Origin: Candidatus Peregrinibacteria bacterium
Lineage (GTDB): Bacteria > Patescibacteriota > Gracilibacteria > UBA1369 > LOWO2-01-FULL-3
Length of the DNA stretch: 6,597 nucleotides
Direction of reading: 5' to 3'
NCBI GenBank assembly: GCA_016214225.1
Contig: JACROX010000013.1
Span: 1-6,597 of the forward strand
In this document: one piece after another, positions 1 through 5,154 of the stretch
Layout: every line of letters begins with the position of its first letter
How positions within the stretch are numbered: position 1 is the stretch's first letter
Translations under genes and position numbers: made by a program
Notes under the pieces: generated by a model
Databases searched by the model: none
What the model was told of the DNA's origin: nothing
Seen by the model: only the letters and a program-made list of their open reading frames with translations

Positions 1-151
1 TCTGATTTCTCGTATCTTTTGGAAAATCTTCGTTGGGTACTTTTGGAATCTTGCAATTGTTGTTATAGTCATTTTGGTGGAGGTTATTGATGTACTTGCC
101 TGTTTTCAGTATACCTCCACTGTCTTCTGGATAATTACCGATCTTTAACAT
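1..151 (-). CDS. Possible 5' end of an unrecognised gene running off the left edge
   Basis: A minus-strand frame opens with ATG at 151-149 and stays open for 50 codons to the window edge. The predicted start is hydrophilic and Asn/Pro-rich (MLKIGNYPEDSGG...). I do not recognise it. The plus-strand frame aligned with it codon for codon (bases 2-145, TAA at 146-148) is also open, but it reads as a Trp-rich, purely hydrophobic string, as expected of a shadow, so I prefer the minus strand. If real, the gene is divergent from the M23 gene and shares its promoter region. No Shine-Dalgarno is seen before the ATG. Fifty codons is short enough to be open by chance. Confidence 0.28.
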   Translation of the reverse strand, partial: MLKIGNYPEDSGGILKTGKYINNLHQNDYNNNCKIPKVPNEDFPKDTRNQ

Positions 152-152
152 G

Positions 153-181
153 TTGATTTTGGGCTGTTTTTCTGATATAAT
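153..181 (+). promoter_or_regulatory. Sigma-70-type promoter for the M23/SLH gene
   Basis: TTGATT at 153-158 and a perfect TATAAT at 176-181 are 17 nt apart. Transcription should start near 188. That places the in-frame TTG at 185 at or before the transcript end and supports the ATG at 218 as the true start, with a leader of about 30 nt. Confidence 0.6.
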
Positions 182-217
182 TGCTTGATTCAAATATACC
201 AAAAACAAATACAAAAA

Positions 218-769
218 ATGAAGAAGAAAAATAAAACCGGTCAAGCATACCGCGATGCTAGCGTGCTAGCAAGTAACGTGAGCTCTGCTCATTCTTTTTC
301 AAAACATAAAATTTTTCTGGTTTCACTCGTTGGAGTTATTGTGACGGCTTATTTTTCAAATCAGATTGCGGATTTTATTAAAACAAGCGTTATTGGTTTT
401 CCCGAACACGCGCCTTATGACGGAGTTGTTTATCCGATACAAAAGGTTCCGGACTTTGTTCATTTAAAGTCTGACAAATGGAAATCCGAATATGCCGCTT
501 TTACGGATAAAGAACTCGTAAGTTTGCCATATTATGATCCTGAAAAATTGGCTTTAAGTACGGACAGTCTTGTTTGGAGCAAGCCGGAAGATGATAAAAC
601 AAGAAATTTAAAGATAACTTATTCGGTTCCATATATGGGGAATTACTTGTTGGATGGGAAGGAATATGCTGGTTCTCACGCCGCCGTTGACATAAAAGTT
701 CCGAGTGGAACTCCCATCTATCAGACTTTGGCTCCAAGGTTACCATTTATTCCTCTTACAGCCATTTAA
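218..769 (+). CDS. Fragment 1: membrane anchor and first half of M23 domain
   Basis: From ATG 218 this fragment encodes 183 residues. A basic start (MKKKNKTGQ) precedes one membrane helix at about residues 32-54, so the rest should face outward. A poorly conserved stretch (55-140) leads to the first half of the M23 domain. It contains GSHAAVDIKVPSGTPIYQTL at about 152-171, in which H154 and D158 form the HxxxD zinc-binding motif. After A172 the reading becomes unrelated sequence (RLPFIPLTAI) and stops at TAA 767-769. An alternative TTG start at 185 adds 11 residues but lies at the predicted transcription start. No Shine-Dalgarno is visible before the ATG. Alone this fragment cannot be an active peptidase, because the second His-containing motif is missing. 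Confidence 0.75.
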   Translation: MKKKNKTGQAYRDASVLASNVSSAHSFSKHKIFLVSLVGVIVTAYFSNQIADFIKTSVIGFPEHAPYDGVVYPIQKVPDFVHLKSDKWKSEYAAFTDKELVSLPYYDPEKLALSTDSLVWSKPEDDKTRNLKITYSVPYMGNYLLDGKEYAGSHAAVDIKVPSGTPIYQTLAPRLPFIPLTAI

Positions 770-1524
770 AAGAGATTTCCGTTTCACAGGGGGATGTTGT
801 TAAAAAAGGTCAACAGATCGGATTTAGCGGGGCTACAGGAACTGCCACAACTCCTCATTTGCATTTTCAAATAGACACAAGCGACGCGCCATGGCATCCA
901 TTTTGGCCTTTTACATGGAAAGAAGCGCAAGACGCTGGATTGGATTTCTTCTCGGCAATCAACGCGGGATTGGGGAAGGAAAAAGGTGAAGCTGTTACAA
1001 TAAATCCCCTTAAATACGTTCAAACTTACATGGATTCCAGTGCAACATATACAGCCGCGGTGCCGTCTGTTTCAGTAACCCCCTCGGAACCTATTTCCGC
1101 GACTACCGCCAGTTCTTATGTTCCTCCCGCGTCCGGGTCCGGCACTTCCGTTTCAACCGAAACAGCTTCTACGACAAGCACTCCCCCGCCTGAAAATACA
1201 TCTCAAGCTCCCGTTTTGAATGTGGATTTTAATGTAAATGACACATATTATGTCGGAGAAAATACCGATTTTACGGTTCTGTTGAAAGATCAATATGGGA
1301 AACCGTTTGTAAACGGATTTATCGGAGAAATGATTATTTCTTCCACAAACGGCAATTTTACTTCAAATTCTTCGATTGTGAATTTCTTGCAATTCGAGTC
1401 CGGAGCGAAATTCAAAACCGGCATGAAAGATTTGCATGAAGGAAAAGACAAAATCAAAGTTATCGTAAACGGTCAAACATATTATTCCAAACAGTTGCAA
1501 ATCGCGGATAGAGTTTATATTTGA
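739..1524 (+). CDS. Fragment 2: second half of M23 domain, Ser/Thr/Pro linker, beta domain
   Basis: This frame has no start of its own at its true beginning; the first usable start-like codon, TTG at 859, falls inside the catalytic motif. Counting from 739, residues 1-43 are the second M23 half: YSSYSHLKE (the family's YxHL segment), VKKGQQIG, GATGTATTPHLHFQID with the HLH zinc motif at 40-42, then PWHPFWPF. Residues about 105-158 are a Ser/Thr/Pro-rich linker. Residues 160-257 look like an Ig-like beta domain (DFNVNDTYYVGENTDFTV; LLKDQYGKPF). The frame ends ...ADRVYI then TGA at 1522-1524, where deleting one T from the run at 1520-1522 would continue into GAG GGC ATT AAG and the SLH region. 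The fold of the beta domain is inferred from its pattern, not from a recognised family. Confidence 0.7.
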   Translation, partial: VTIYSSYSHLKEISVSQGDVVKKGQQIGFSGATGTATTPHLHFQIDTSDAPWHPFWPFTWKEAQDAGLDFFSAINAGLGKEKGEAVTINPLKYVQTYMDSSATYTAAVPSVSVTPSEPISATTASSYVPPASGSGTSVSTETASTTSTPPPENTSQAPVLNVDFNVNDTYYVGENTDFTVLLKDQYGKPFVNGFIGEMIISSTNGNFTSNSSIVNFLQFESGAKFKTGMKDLHEGKDKIKVIVNGQTYYSKQLQIADRVYI

Positions 1525-1909
1525 GGGCATTAAGGTGACTGTTTCTTCCGGATCATTGCCGTTCCCGGACGTTTCTTCGGATGAGTGGTACGGGAAATAT
1601 TTATATACCGCGTATCAGAAAGGAGTTGTAAACGGCTATCCGGATGGGAAATTCAGACCTACAAATACGGTTAATAAATCCGAATTCTATAAGATATTGT
1701 TTAACGGGATGGGTATCACCGTGAACACCGATGTTAAAGAAGCGCCTTTTGAAGATGTGCCCGTCAACAGTTGGTTCGCGCCATATATATCTTACGCCAA
1801 GGAGATAGGCCTTATTAACGTCTCGTCATCGAAAATCTACCCCGCAGGACAAATGACGCGGGGGGAAGTGGCTTATGCTATTTATAAACTGATGCTTAAG
1901 GGGAAATAA
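1523..1909 (+). CDS. Fragment 3: two SLH domains (C-terminal end)
   Basis: The frame is open from 1523; the only start-like codon near it is GTG at 1535, with no good ribosome-binding site, so it is better read as the tail of the upstream gene. Counting from 1523, SLH domain 1 spans about residues 14-63 (FPDVSSDEWYGKYLYTA, GYPDGKFRP, NKSEF) and SLH domain 2 about 76-124 (FEDVPVNSWFAPYISYAKE, TRGEV). Each keeps the F-x-D-V start and the polar-S/R-x-E motif typical of S-layer homology domains, which hold proteins on the cell wall. Two copies rather than the common three, and a stop soon after the second, suggest a natural C-terminus. Confidence 0.75.
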   Translation, partial: EGIKVTVSSGSLPFPDVSSDEWYGKYLYTAYQKGVVNGYPDGKFRPTNTVNKSEFYKILFNGMGITVNTDVKEAPFEDVPVNSWFAPYISYAKEIGLINVSSSKIYPAGQMTRGEVAYAIYKLMLKGK

Positions 1910-1924
1910 CTTTTCGCTACCATC

Positions 1925-2001
1925 TGGTACCCGCGACAGGATTTGAACCTGTGGCCTTTGCCTTAGAAGGGCACTGCTCTATCCAGCTGAGCTACGCGGG
2001 C
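1925..2001 (-). tRNA. tRNA-Arg (anticodon TCT)
   Basis: The minus strand folds as a full cloverleaf of 77 nt including an encoded CCA at 1927-1925. It has the acceptor stem GCCCGCG/CGCGGGT (G1-U72 wobble), D arm GCTC...GAGC, anticodon loop CTTCTAA, and T arm ACAGG-TTCAAAT-CCTGT. The TCT anticodon reads AGA, a common Arg codon in the neighbouring genes. Position 27-43 is a G-A mismatch in the anticodon stem. The 5' end lies 7 nt from the 121-bp inverted-repeat element. No Rho-independent terminator is visible after the CCA. Confidence 0.95.
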
Positions 2002-2008
2002 TTGTTAG

Positions 2009-2129
2009 GGAACATCTGAAAGACGCGTATTGCCGTGTCAACTTCGTCGCTTCCTTCTCATCGTACAGTATGTACGACTCGTTCGGAAGCTCCTTGTTTC
2101 CTTGCAATCCATCGTTTTTCAGATGTTCC
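2009..2129. mobile_element. 121-bp MITE-like inverted-repeat element with TTAG target duplication
   Basis: The ends are inverted repeats: GGAACATCTGAAAGACG at 2009-2025 matches the reverse complement of 2113-2129 at 16 of 17 positions. Further paired blocks lie inside: ATTGC (2029-2033) with GCAAT (2104-2108), GCTTCC (2049-2054) with GGAAGC (2085-2090), and TCGTACA (2061-2067) with TGTACGA (2071-2077) around a GTA loop. The direct repeat TTAG flanks it exactly (2005-2008 and 2130-2133). The element encodes no protein. A 4-bp target site of the form YTAR and ends beginning GGAA are known for the IS5 subgroup, so mobilisation by an IS5-like transposase is my inference. It could instead be a conserved structured RNA or dispersed repeat of another origin. 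Confidence 0.7.
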
Positions 2130-2135
2130 TTAGCT

Positions 2136-2163
2136 AGTATACTAATCTAATTCATACTTTCAA
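2136..2163 (-). promoter_or_regulatory. Promoter for tRNA-Arg, now separated from it by the element
   Basis: On the minus strand TTGAAA (2163-2158) and TATACT (2141-2136) are 16 nt apart. The -35 overlaps the CPBP stop codon. The predicted start, near 2129, is the first base of the inverted-repeat element, so the tRNA transcript would carry a structured leader of about 128 nt. The -10 lies inside the 10-bp palindrome TAGTATACTA at 2135-2144. Confidence 0.55.
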
Positions 2164-2693
2164 CTCTTTAATATAATTATTTCCAGAATAAATATGATTA
2201 GATTGTTAAATATATGAAGCGCTATCGCGGGGTATATTGATTTTTCTTTTATTACCAGCGCGTTTAGAATTAGTCCTAAAATAAATATTTTGCCAAAACT
2301 TTCAGATTGAGAATGCAAGCCCGCAAAAATCAATGCCGCTAGAATACTTCCCAAAACAACCCCTGTTTTATTTACAAGATTTTTTAAAATAAATCCTCTG
2401 AATAAAATTTCTTCCAAAACCGGATCAACTATTAAAATTAATATTCCCGCCAACGATAAACTTAAGATATCTTTCCCGAATAACGGCAATATTCTCTGTG
2501 AAATTTCAAATCCCGGGATTTTTATGTTTGTATATAAAACAATTACCGTGATAATGAAATTTATTCCCAAATAGAGGAAATAACCAGTCAAAACAAGCTT
2601 TATTGTTTTTGAGACGCTAACTTTTTTAAAACCGAACATTTTACTTCCTAAACTGTTTTTTATTTTTGTCAACCTTTGAAAATACTTCTGCAT
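2160..2693 (-). CDS. CPBP family intramembrane metalloprotease (Abi/Rce1-like)
   Basis: This encodes a 177-residue, very hydrophobic protein with a basic N-terminus. All three motifs of the CPBP (CAAX protease and bacteriocin-processing) family are present: EExxxR at E94-E95-R99 (EEILFR), FxxxH at F123-H127 (FAGLH) and HxxxN at H160-N164. These Glu and His residues form the metal site within the membrane in the family. Helices are expected at about 31-54, 76-90, 108-126, 134-148 and 155-174. The length is near the lower end of the family, but the core is complete. Members cleave prenylated or signal-like peptides or act in bacteriocin self-immunity; the substrate here cannot be told. ATG 2693 is the first start; ATG at residue 19 is an alternative. 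It diverges from the PH-domain gene with 39 nt between starts and lies upstream of tRNA-Arg. It ends in TGA. Confidence 0.9.
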   Translation of the reverse strand: MQKYFQRLTKIKNSLGSKMFGFKKVSVSKTIKLVLTGYFLYLGINFIITVIVLYTNIKIPGFEISQRILPLFGKDILSLSLAGILILIVDPVLEEILFRGFILKNLVNKTGVVLGSILAALIFAGLHSQSESFGKIFILGLILNALVIKEKSIYPAIALHIFNNLIIFILEIIILKS

Positions 2694-2703
2694 CGGATAA
2701 AAT
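2676..2703 (+). promoter_or_regulatory. Promoter of the PH-domain/ruvB unit
   Basis: TTGAAA (2676-2681) and TAAAAT (2698-2703) are 16 nt apart; the start would fall near 2710. The box overlaps the first codons of the divergent CPBP gene. It rules against the in-frame TTG at 2676 as a start for the PH-domain protein. Confidence 0.5.
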
Positions 2704-2732
2704 GTTATTGTTTATTCAATTCTACAATTTTT

Positions 2733-3212
2733 ATGCATTTAAGTGAAGGTGAACAAATCTTAAAAGTCTACCATCATCATCCGACTCCTTTTGTGTTTAC
2801 TTTGATAAAAATTATAATCGGCACCATTCCTTTTTTTCTGCTTATGTATCTCTTTAAAAAATCTTTGCCCGTGAAATGGTATATAGTTGGGCATTTGATT
2901 ATTTTTCTTATTTTTTCGCTTGTTATAATATATGCCGCTTTGGTTTACTGGCTGGATAAGCTTGTTGTTACAAATCTGAGAATTGTTTTTATCGACTGGA
3001 AATTTTTGACAATTCGAGACGAGACGGAAGCTTTTTTAGATGACATTGAAGATATAAGAACTCAAGAACGAGGGATGTTATCTAGCCTTAAGATACTGGA
3101 TTATGGTATGTTTGAGGTGGAAACTGCCGCTTCCACGATTACTATAAAGTTTACGGACGCGCCCGATCCCGAAGAAATTCGCAATTATATCTACCACGTA
3201 AAAAAACAATAA
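2733..3212 (+). CDS. PH domain-containing membrane protein
   Basis: From ATG 2733 this is a 159-residue protein. Its start, MHLSEGEQILKVYHHHPTPF, matches the usual opening of bacterial PH-domain membrane proteins (a GE-x-I/V stretch before the first helix). Two membrane helices follow at about residues 20-42 and 49-72. A bacterial PH-like domain spans about 73-155, including LVVTNLRIVFID, the acidic IEDI segment and a C-terminal helix (DPEEIRNYIYHV). The domain should lie on the cytoplasmic side. The function of such proteins is generally unknown. ATG 2733 is preferred over TTG 2676, which would add 19 unconserved-looking residues and precede the predicted promoter's start. It lacks a Shine-Dalgarno. 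It ends 19 nt before ruvB and is probably cotranscribed with it; a functional link to recombination is not shown. Confidence 0.85.
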   Translation: MHLSEGEQILKVYHHHPTPFVFTLIKIIIGTIPFFLLMYLFKKSLPVKWYIVGHLIIFLIFSLVIIYAALVYWLDKLVVTNLRIVFIDWKFLTIRDETEAFLDDIEDIRTQERGMLSSLKILDYGMFEVETAASTITIKFTDAPDPEEIRNYIYHVKKQ

Positions 3213-3221
3213 AGTGATACA

Positions 3222-3225
3222 GAGG
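3222..3225 (+). promoter_or_regulatory. Ribosome-binding site of ruvB
   Basis: GAGG lies 6 nt before the ATG at 3232 and decides that start over the in-frame GTG at 3214. It is the only convincing Shine-Dalgarno before a gene in this window. Confidence 0.65.
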
Positions 3226-3231
3226 CAAAAA

Positions 3232-4245
3232 ATGACGGATGAAAAGGTAAGTCCTGCGGCGGGTGTCTTGGATGATTTTTCCCAATTTGAGAATCAATTG
3301 CGGCCGAAAAAACTGACCGACTATATCGGACAGTCCGGCGTAAAGCAAAATTTGAAAATTGTAATTGAGGCCGCTAAAAAAAGAGGTGAAGAACTTGATC
3401 ATATTTTGCTTCATGGAGCTCCTGGGCTTGGAAAAACGACTTTGGCCAATATTATCGCAAATGAATTTGGAGTAAATATAAAAGTCACATCCGGTCCGGC
3501 TCTCGAAAAACAGGGAGATGTTGCCTCTATTGTCAGTAATTTGGGTGAACATGACATTTTATTTATAGATGAAATACATCGTCTAAAACCTGTCGTGGAA
3601 GAGGTTCTTTATACCGCCATGGAAGATTTTGGAATTGATATAATTGTAGGCAAGGGCCCTTCCGCGAGAAACATGAGAATAAAACTTCCGAAATTTACCT
3701 TGATAGGCGCCACCACAAAAGTCAGTATGATATCTGCTCCTCTAAGAAGCCGCTTTGGGAGTGTTTTTAAATTGAATTTTTATGAACAAATGGAAATTAA
3801 GGAAATTATTTTGAGATCGGCAAAACTTTTAGGTGTTGAAATTAAAGATGTTCCAGCTAATTTGTTGGCGAAATCATCAAGGCAAGTGCCGCGTATCGCA
3901 AATAGACTGCTCAAGAGAGTTCGTGATTTTGCCGAAGTTGAAAATAAATCCGTTATTGACGAAGGAATAACTAAAAAAGCCCTCTGCGCAATGGGAATTG
4001 ACGATATAGGACTCGATCAAATAGATAGAGAAATTCTGTCCGTTATAATAGATAAGTTCAGAGGCGGTCCTGTCGGACTTACCACTTTATCCGCCGCTAT
4101 TTCAGAGGAAAAAGAAACGATAGAGGATATATATGAGCCGTTTTTAATTAAAATGGGATTTTTGGAAAGGACAGCCAGAGGAAGAATCGCGACGGAAAGA
4201 GCCTATGCGCATTTGGGAATCGCGCTATCTGACAGATTTCTGTAA
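3232..4245 (+). CDS. ruvB: Holliday junction branch migration ATPase RuvB
   Basis: This is a full-length RuvB of 337 residues. RuvB forms hexameric rings that, with RuvA, pump DNA through Holliday junctions during recombination repair. Visible in order: the RPKKLTDYIGQ start of the AAA+ module (about 24-34), Walker A GAPGLGKTT (62-70), Walker B with DEIH (113-116), the sensor-1 segment LIGATTK (157-163), the arginine-finger segment PLRSRFG (170-176), sensor-2 segment VPRIANRLLKRVRDFAEV (219-236), and the C-terminal winged helix (GGPVGLTTLSAAI at 278-290; YEPFLIKMGFLERTARGRIAT). Departures from the common sequence are GATTKVSMISAPL instead of GATTRAGxLTSPL, and SRQVPRIANR instead of SRGTPRIANR. 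Translation starts at ATG 3232 behind GAGG; GTG 3214 would add six residues. It follows the PH-domain gene in an apparent operon. ruvA and ruvC are not in the window. Confidence 0.98.
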   Translation: MTDEKVSPAAGVLDDFSQFENQLRPKKLTDYIGQSGVKQNLKIVIEAAKKRGEELDHILLHGAPGLGKTTLANIIANEFGVNIKVTSGPALEKQGDVASIVSNLGEHDILFIDEIHRLKPVVEEVLYTAMEDFGIDIIVGKGPSARNMRIKLPKFTLIGATTKVSMISAPLRSRFGSVFKLNFYEQMEIKEIILRSAKLLGVEIKDVPANLLAKSSRQVPRIANRLLKRVRDFAEVENKSVIDEGITKKALCAMGIDDIGLDQIDREILSVIIDKFRGGPVGLTTLSAAISEEKETIEDIYEPFLIKMGFLERTARGRIATERAYAHLGIALSDRFL

Positions 4246-4268
4246 TCCATCGTTTTCCTTAAGGTTCC
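4241..4268 (-). repeat. Possible relic of one end of the inverted-repeat element
   Basis: Bases 4241-4268 resemble the right arm of the 121-bp element (2103-2129): they share the 13-mer AATCCATCGTTTT (4244-4256 and 2106-2118), TG just before it, and GTTCC at nearly the same distance after it, about 22 of 28 aligned positions. It overlaps the ruvB stop codon. No matching left end or target duplication is seen, so chance similarity remains possible. Confidence 0.35.
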
Positions 4269-4292
4269 CTTTCATTTGATTTATGTTTTCTA

Positions 4293-4298
4293 TATAAT
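4293..4298 (+). promoter_or_regulatory. Putative -10 element for the lipoprotein gene
   Basis: A perfect TATAAT lies within TATATAATTTT, 26 nt before the ATG at 4325. The -35 is poor: TTGATT at 4276 is only 11 nt away, and a 17-nt spacing gives TTTCAT. Transcription would start near 4305. Confidence 0.4.
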
Positions 4299-4324
4299 TT
4301 TTTCTGTAATTAAAATTGAATAAA

Positions 4325-5104
4325 ATGTTTACCAAGAGGTTGATTCTTGCGCTCGTTATATCGATTATTTTGATTGTTTTCACCGCCTGCAGTTTTGAAA
4401 ATTCTTTTAAAGATGAGCCGAATTTAACTTCGATTACAGGTATATTGAAAGAGCAAAAAAGCACCGACAACCATAAAGGCACTCATGTTCTTATCGATTC
4501 TCAAAACAAAGAAACGTTGATAAGGAGTGTTTCCTTGAATCTGTCGGCTGATGGAAATTTAAATAACAAGGTTCAATTGACCGGTTTTTTAAATACAAAA
4601 GATAATGTTTTTGAGGTGACCGGAATTTCCATATTGGAAAAATTAGACAACACTCCAACTCCACAAATCAGCGATTTGGAAGAACCGAAAGAAAATCTTC
4701 CGGGTGATACCGAATTATCCGATATGCAGCTTCCTTTGGTTGATATTGAATTTGTCACTTTCGAAAGTCTCCCCTATCATTTCAGCTCTAAGTATCCTAA
4801 AAGCTGGTATTATGCCGGAGTTTCGGGGAAAGGTAATGGGATTTTGCATCACTATGGTTTTAGCAAAGATCCTTTGACTGATGATAATGAATTGATTTCC
4901 ATGGACGTAACTTCATCTCCCATTCAAAAAACCGGAGAAGCCTTAAAAATAGGCAATAATAAAATTTATAAAACTATTGATGGGGATAATATTAATCTTC
5001 AACTTGTTGTCAATAATCAAAATTTTAAAATTCAAGGGAACAAAGAATTCGAACAAACAATGCTTATTATGGCAAGTGAAATTATTCCAATACCATTCAA
5101 TTAA
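4325..5104 (+). CDS. Predicted lipoprotein of unknown function (OB-fold-like plus C-terminal domain)
   Basis: From ATG 4325 this encodes 259 residues. A signal peptide with a basic start (MFTKR), a hydrophobic core and a lipobox-like FTAC ending at Cys22 suggest lipid anchoring on the outside of the cytoplasmic membrane; Phe at -3 is not ideal. Residues about 34-105 have the strand pattern of a small OB-like barrel (SITGILKEQK, THVLIDSQ, VQLTGFL, FEVTGISIL). An acidic, Pro-rich linker follows (about 106-140). The C-terminal part (about 141-259) contains YHFSSKYPKSWYY, a pattern met in PsbP/Mog1-like domains. Both fold guesses come from pattern only, and I do not recognise the family. An in-frame TTG at 4316 adds three residues and is less likely. 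No Shine-Dalgarno is seen. Its own -10 element suggests separate transcription from ruvB. Confidence 0.75.
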   Translation: MFTKRLILALVISIILIVFTACSFENSFKDEPNLTSITGILKEQKSTDNHKGTHVLIDSQNKETLIRSVSLNLSADGNLNNKVQLTGFLNTKDNVFEVTGISILEKLDNTPTPQISDLEEPKENLPGDTELSDMQLPLVDIEFVTFESLPYHFSSKYPKSWYYAGVSGKGNGILHHYGFSKDPLTDDNELISMDVTSSPIQKTGEALKIGNNKIYKTIDGDNINLQLVVNNQNFKIQGNKEFEQTMLIMASEIIPIPFN

Positions 5105-5124
5105 ATTGAATTATGTGGTAAAAT
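5096..5124 (+). promoter_or_regulatory. Putative extended -10 promoter of the clpC-type gene
   Basis: TAAAAT at 5119-5124 is preceded by TGG (5116-5118), an extended -10, with a weak -35 TTCAAT at 5096-5101 (17-nt spacer). The start would be near 5131, 24 nt before the ATG. I see no CIRCE or CtsR-type operator, so stress control is not evident. Confidence 0.4.
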
Positions 5125-5154
5125 TGCGCGATATAAAAATTTACATAAAATCAT

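Larger units (their letters stand above)
218..1909 (+). pseudogene. Broken gene for membrane-anchored M23 peptidase with C-terminal SLH domains
   Basis: Three consecutive open segments in frames 2, 1 and 2 together make one surface protein: N-terminal membrane helix, M23 (LytM-type) metallopeptidase, low-complexity linker, beta domain, two SLH domains. M23 enzymes cut peptidoglycan cross-bridges or stems; SLH domains bind cell-wall polymers. Two lesions separate the segments. Near 733-739 the frame changes and part of the M23 core is absent: only about 54 residues lie between HxxxD and HLH, against roughly 65-80 in the family. At 1520-1522 one extra T brings TGA into frame; removing it joins the beta domain to the SLH part. 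The lesions imply a loss of 3n+1 bases and a gain of one, so the last segment is back in the original frame. Each segment still codes well, so the damage is recent or due to sequencing or assembly error. I see no clear terminator after the stop. Confidence 0.8.

Noticed and set aside
256..271. Near-perfect palindrome TGCTAGCGTGCTAGCA at the start of the M23 gene.
   Set aside because: It lies inside coding sequence (D-A-S-V-L-A-S) and has only a 2-nt centre; no flanking features suggest a regulatory or insertion site.
1522..1533. TGA read as an amino acid (for example Gly, as in some Patescibacteria-related lineages).
   Set aside because: Reading through TGA adds only Gly-Gly-His before TAA and does not reach the SLH frame. 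No other frame here needs TGA as a sense codon.
2019..2041. Perfect TTGACA on the minus strand (2041-2036) inside the element, at a distance that could suit a tRNA promoter.
   Set aside because: The matching -10 would be CAGATG, a poor fit; the TTGAAA/TATACT pair just outside the element is much better.
3214..3231. GTG at 3214 as the ruvB start.
   Set aside because: It lies 1 nt after the upstream stop and before the GAGG site, which is correctly spaced only for ATG 3232.
4228..4270. Possible Rho-independent terminator after ruvB (CCTTAAGG and ATCTGACAGAT).
   Set aside because: The stems are short, AT-rich and not followed by a proper T run.
4225..4482. Minus-strand open frame of 85 codons over the ruvB end and the lipoprotein start.
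   Set aside because: It overlaps two well-supported genes and shows no domain; its composition is that of a shadow frame.
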